From: Crossaster papposus
Lineage: Eukaryota > Echinodermata > Asteroidea > Velatida > Solasteridae
Length of the DNA: 64,000 nucleotides
Reading direction: 5' to 3'
Assembly: GCA_037893245.1 (NCBI GenBank)
Contig: JBAIAA010000701.1
Coordinates: 372,001-436,000 of the forward strand
A model generated the notes under the pieces. That model did not search any database. It was not told the DNA's origin and saw only the letters and a list, made by a program, of their open reading frames with translations. Shown piece after piece: positions 63,745-64,000 of the stretch (within the stretch, counting starts at the first letter, position 1; each line of letters begins with the position of its first letter). The position numbers were made by a program, and so were the translations under genes.

Positions 63745-64000
63745 CTGAACGGAGCATTAAGAAACTCACACAATTATTTAAAAAATGGCAAGATTTACAA
63801 TGATGGCAAAATGGACCAAACGACCTGGGGTGAGAGAAAATGTTAGAAGACGGAACACTGAAATCAATAAAACAATCTCTGAACAGAGCATTAAGAAGAC
63901 CACACATTCAACAAATAAATAACAAATGGACCAATAAAACGACCTGGGGAGAAAGAAAAGGGAAAAAGACGAGACACTGAAATTAATATTAACTGACATC
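63745..64000. repeat. Degenerate minisatellite, cut by the window end
   Basis: The first two of the four repeats seen at 3225-3735, up to the end of the window. Confidence 0.8.

Larger units (their letters stand above)
60519..64000. repeat. Tandem array unit 10, cut by the window end (3482 bp)
   Basis: Matches units 8 and 9 in the caatcat variant (t at 63580) and in the altered CTCF-like core (a at 63411). Its own kinase main exon would lie right of the window. 61794-62840 holds the same unremarkable DNA as in unit 1. Confidence 0.98.

Noticed and set aside
1-64000. Bacterial operon, phage or viral genome
   Set aside because: One spliced eukaryotic-type kinase per 6.7 kb with long non-coding spacers; no bacterial gene spacing, replication or structural viral genes.
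1-64000. Ribosomal RNA, tRNA or histone gene array
   Set aside because: The period is similar to such arrays, but no rRNA, tRNA or histone sequence was recognised in the unit.
1-64000. Pure assembly artefact from one unit repeated in a loop
   Set aside because: Most units carry private substitutions or indels and neighbours share variants in nested blocks, which a looped assembly would not create. The copy number itself is still unproven without reads.

Overview
The window is one head-to-tail tandem array. Nine complete copies of a 6.71-6.76 kb unit and the first 3.48 kb of a tenth fill all 64 kb, and no flanking single-copy DNA is visible on either side. The DNA looks like an animal nuclear genome. 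It is AT-rich overall with one CpG-dense block per unit. It has GT-AG splice signals, an AATAAA polyadenylation signal, long non-coding stretches, micro- and minisatellites, and a eukaryotic-type protein kinase. Scattered TAGGCCTA words and a CTCF-like core would fit a marine deuterostome invertebrate, but the species cannot be fixed from the sequence.

Each unit carries one recognisable gene, on the minus strand. It encodes a 541-553 aa Ser/Thr-type protein kinase with a long Pro/Ser/Ala-rich N-terminal arm. The arm is built from 22-24 hexapeptides of the type P-P-S-Q-x-x, encoded by an in-frame 18 bp tandem repeat. The main exon starts at a splice acceptor rather than at an ATG. The ATG sits in a 50 nt coding exon about 280 bp upstream, across the unit border chosen here, so each gene spans two of the units as numbered. 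The window therefore holds nine complete genes and, at the left edge, the first exon of a tenth.

Layout of a unit, in unit-1 coordinates: 246-295 first coding exon of the gene to the left; 604-1275 a degenerate repeat element with 10 bp inverted ends; about 1696-2030 palindrome-rich TAGGC words; 2321-2969 a candidate promoter block (consensus splice donor, CRE/YY1-like words, forkhead-like words, CpG-dense palindromes, CTCF-like core); 3225-3735 a degenerate 90-165 bp minisatellite; 3736-4372 AT-rich DNA with nothing recognised; 4373-4642 a G-rich minisatellite; 4768-4773 a polyadenylation signal; 5082-6675 the main kinase exon.

The units are almost identical. All length differences among the nine full units are accounted for by the G-rich tract, whole 18 bp coding repeats, and six small indels confined to units 1, 2 and 4. 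Variants shared by neighbouring units (5-10, 7-9, 8-10) form nested blocks, as expected if the array grew or was homogenised locally. No kinase copy has a frameshift or premature stop.
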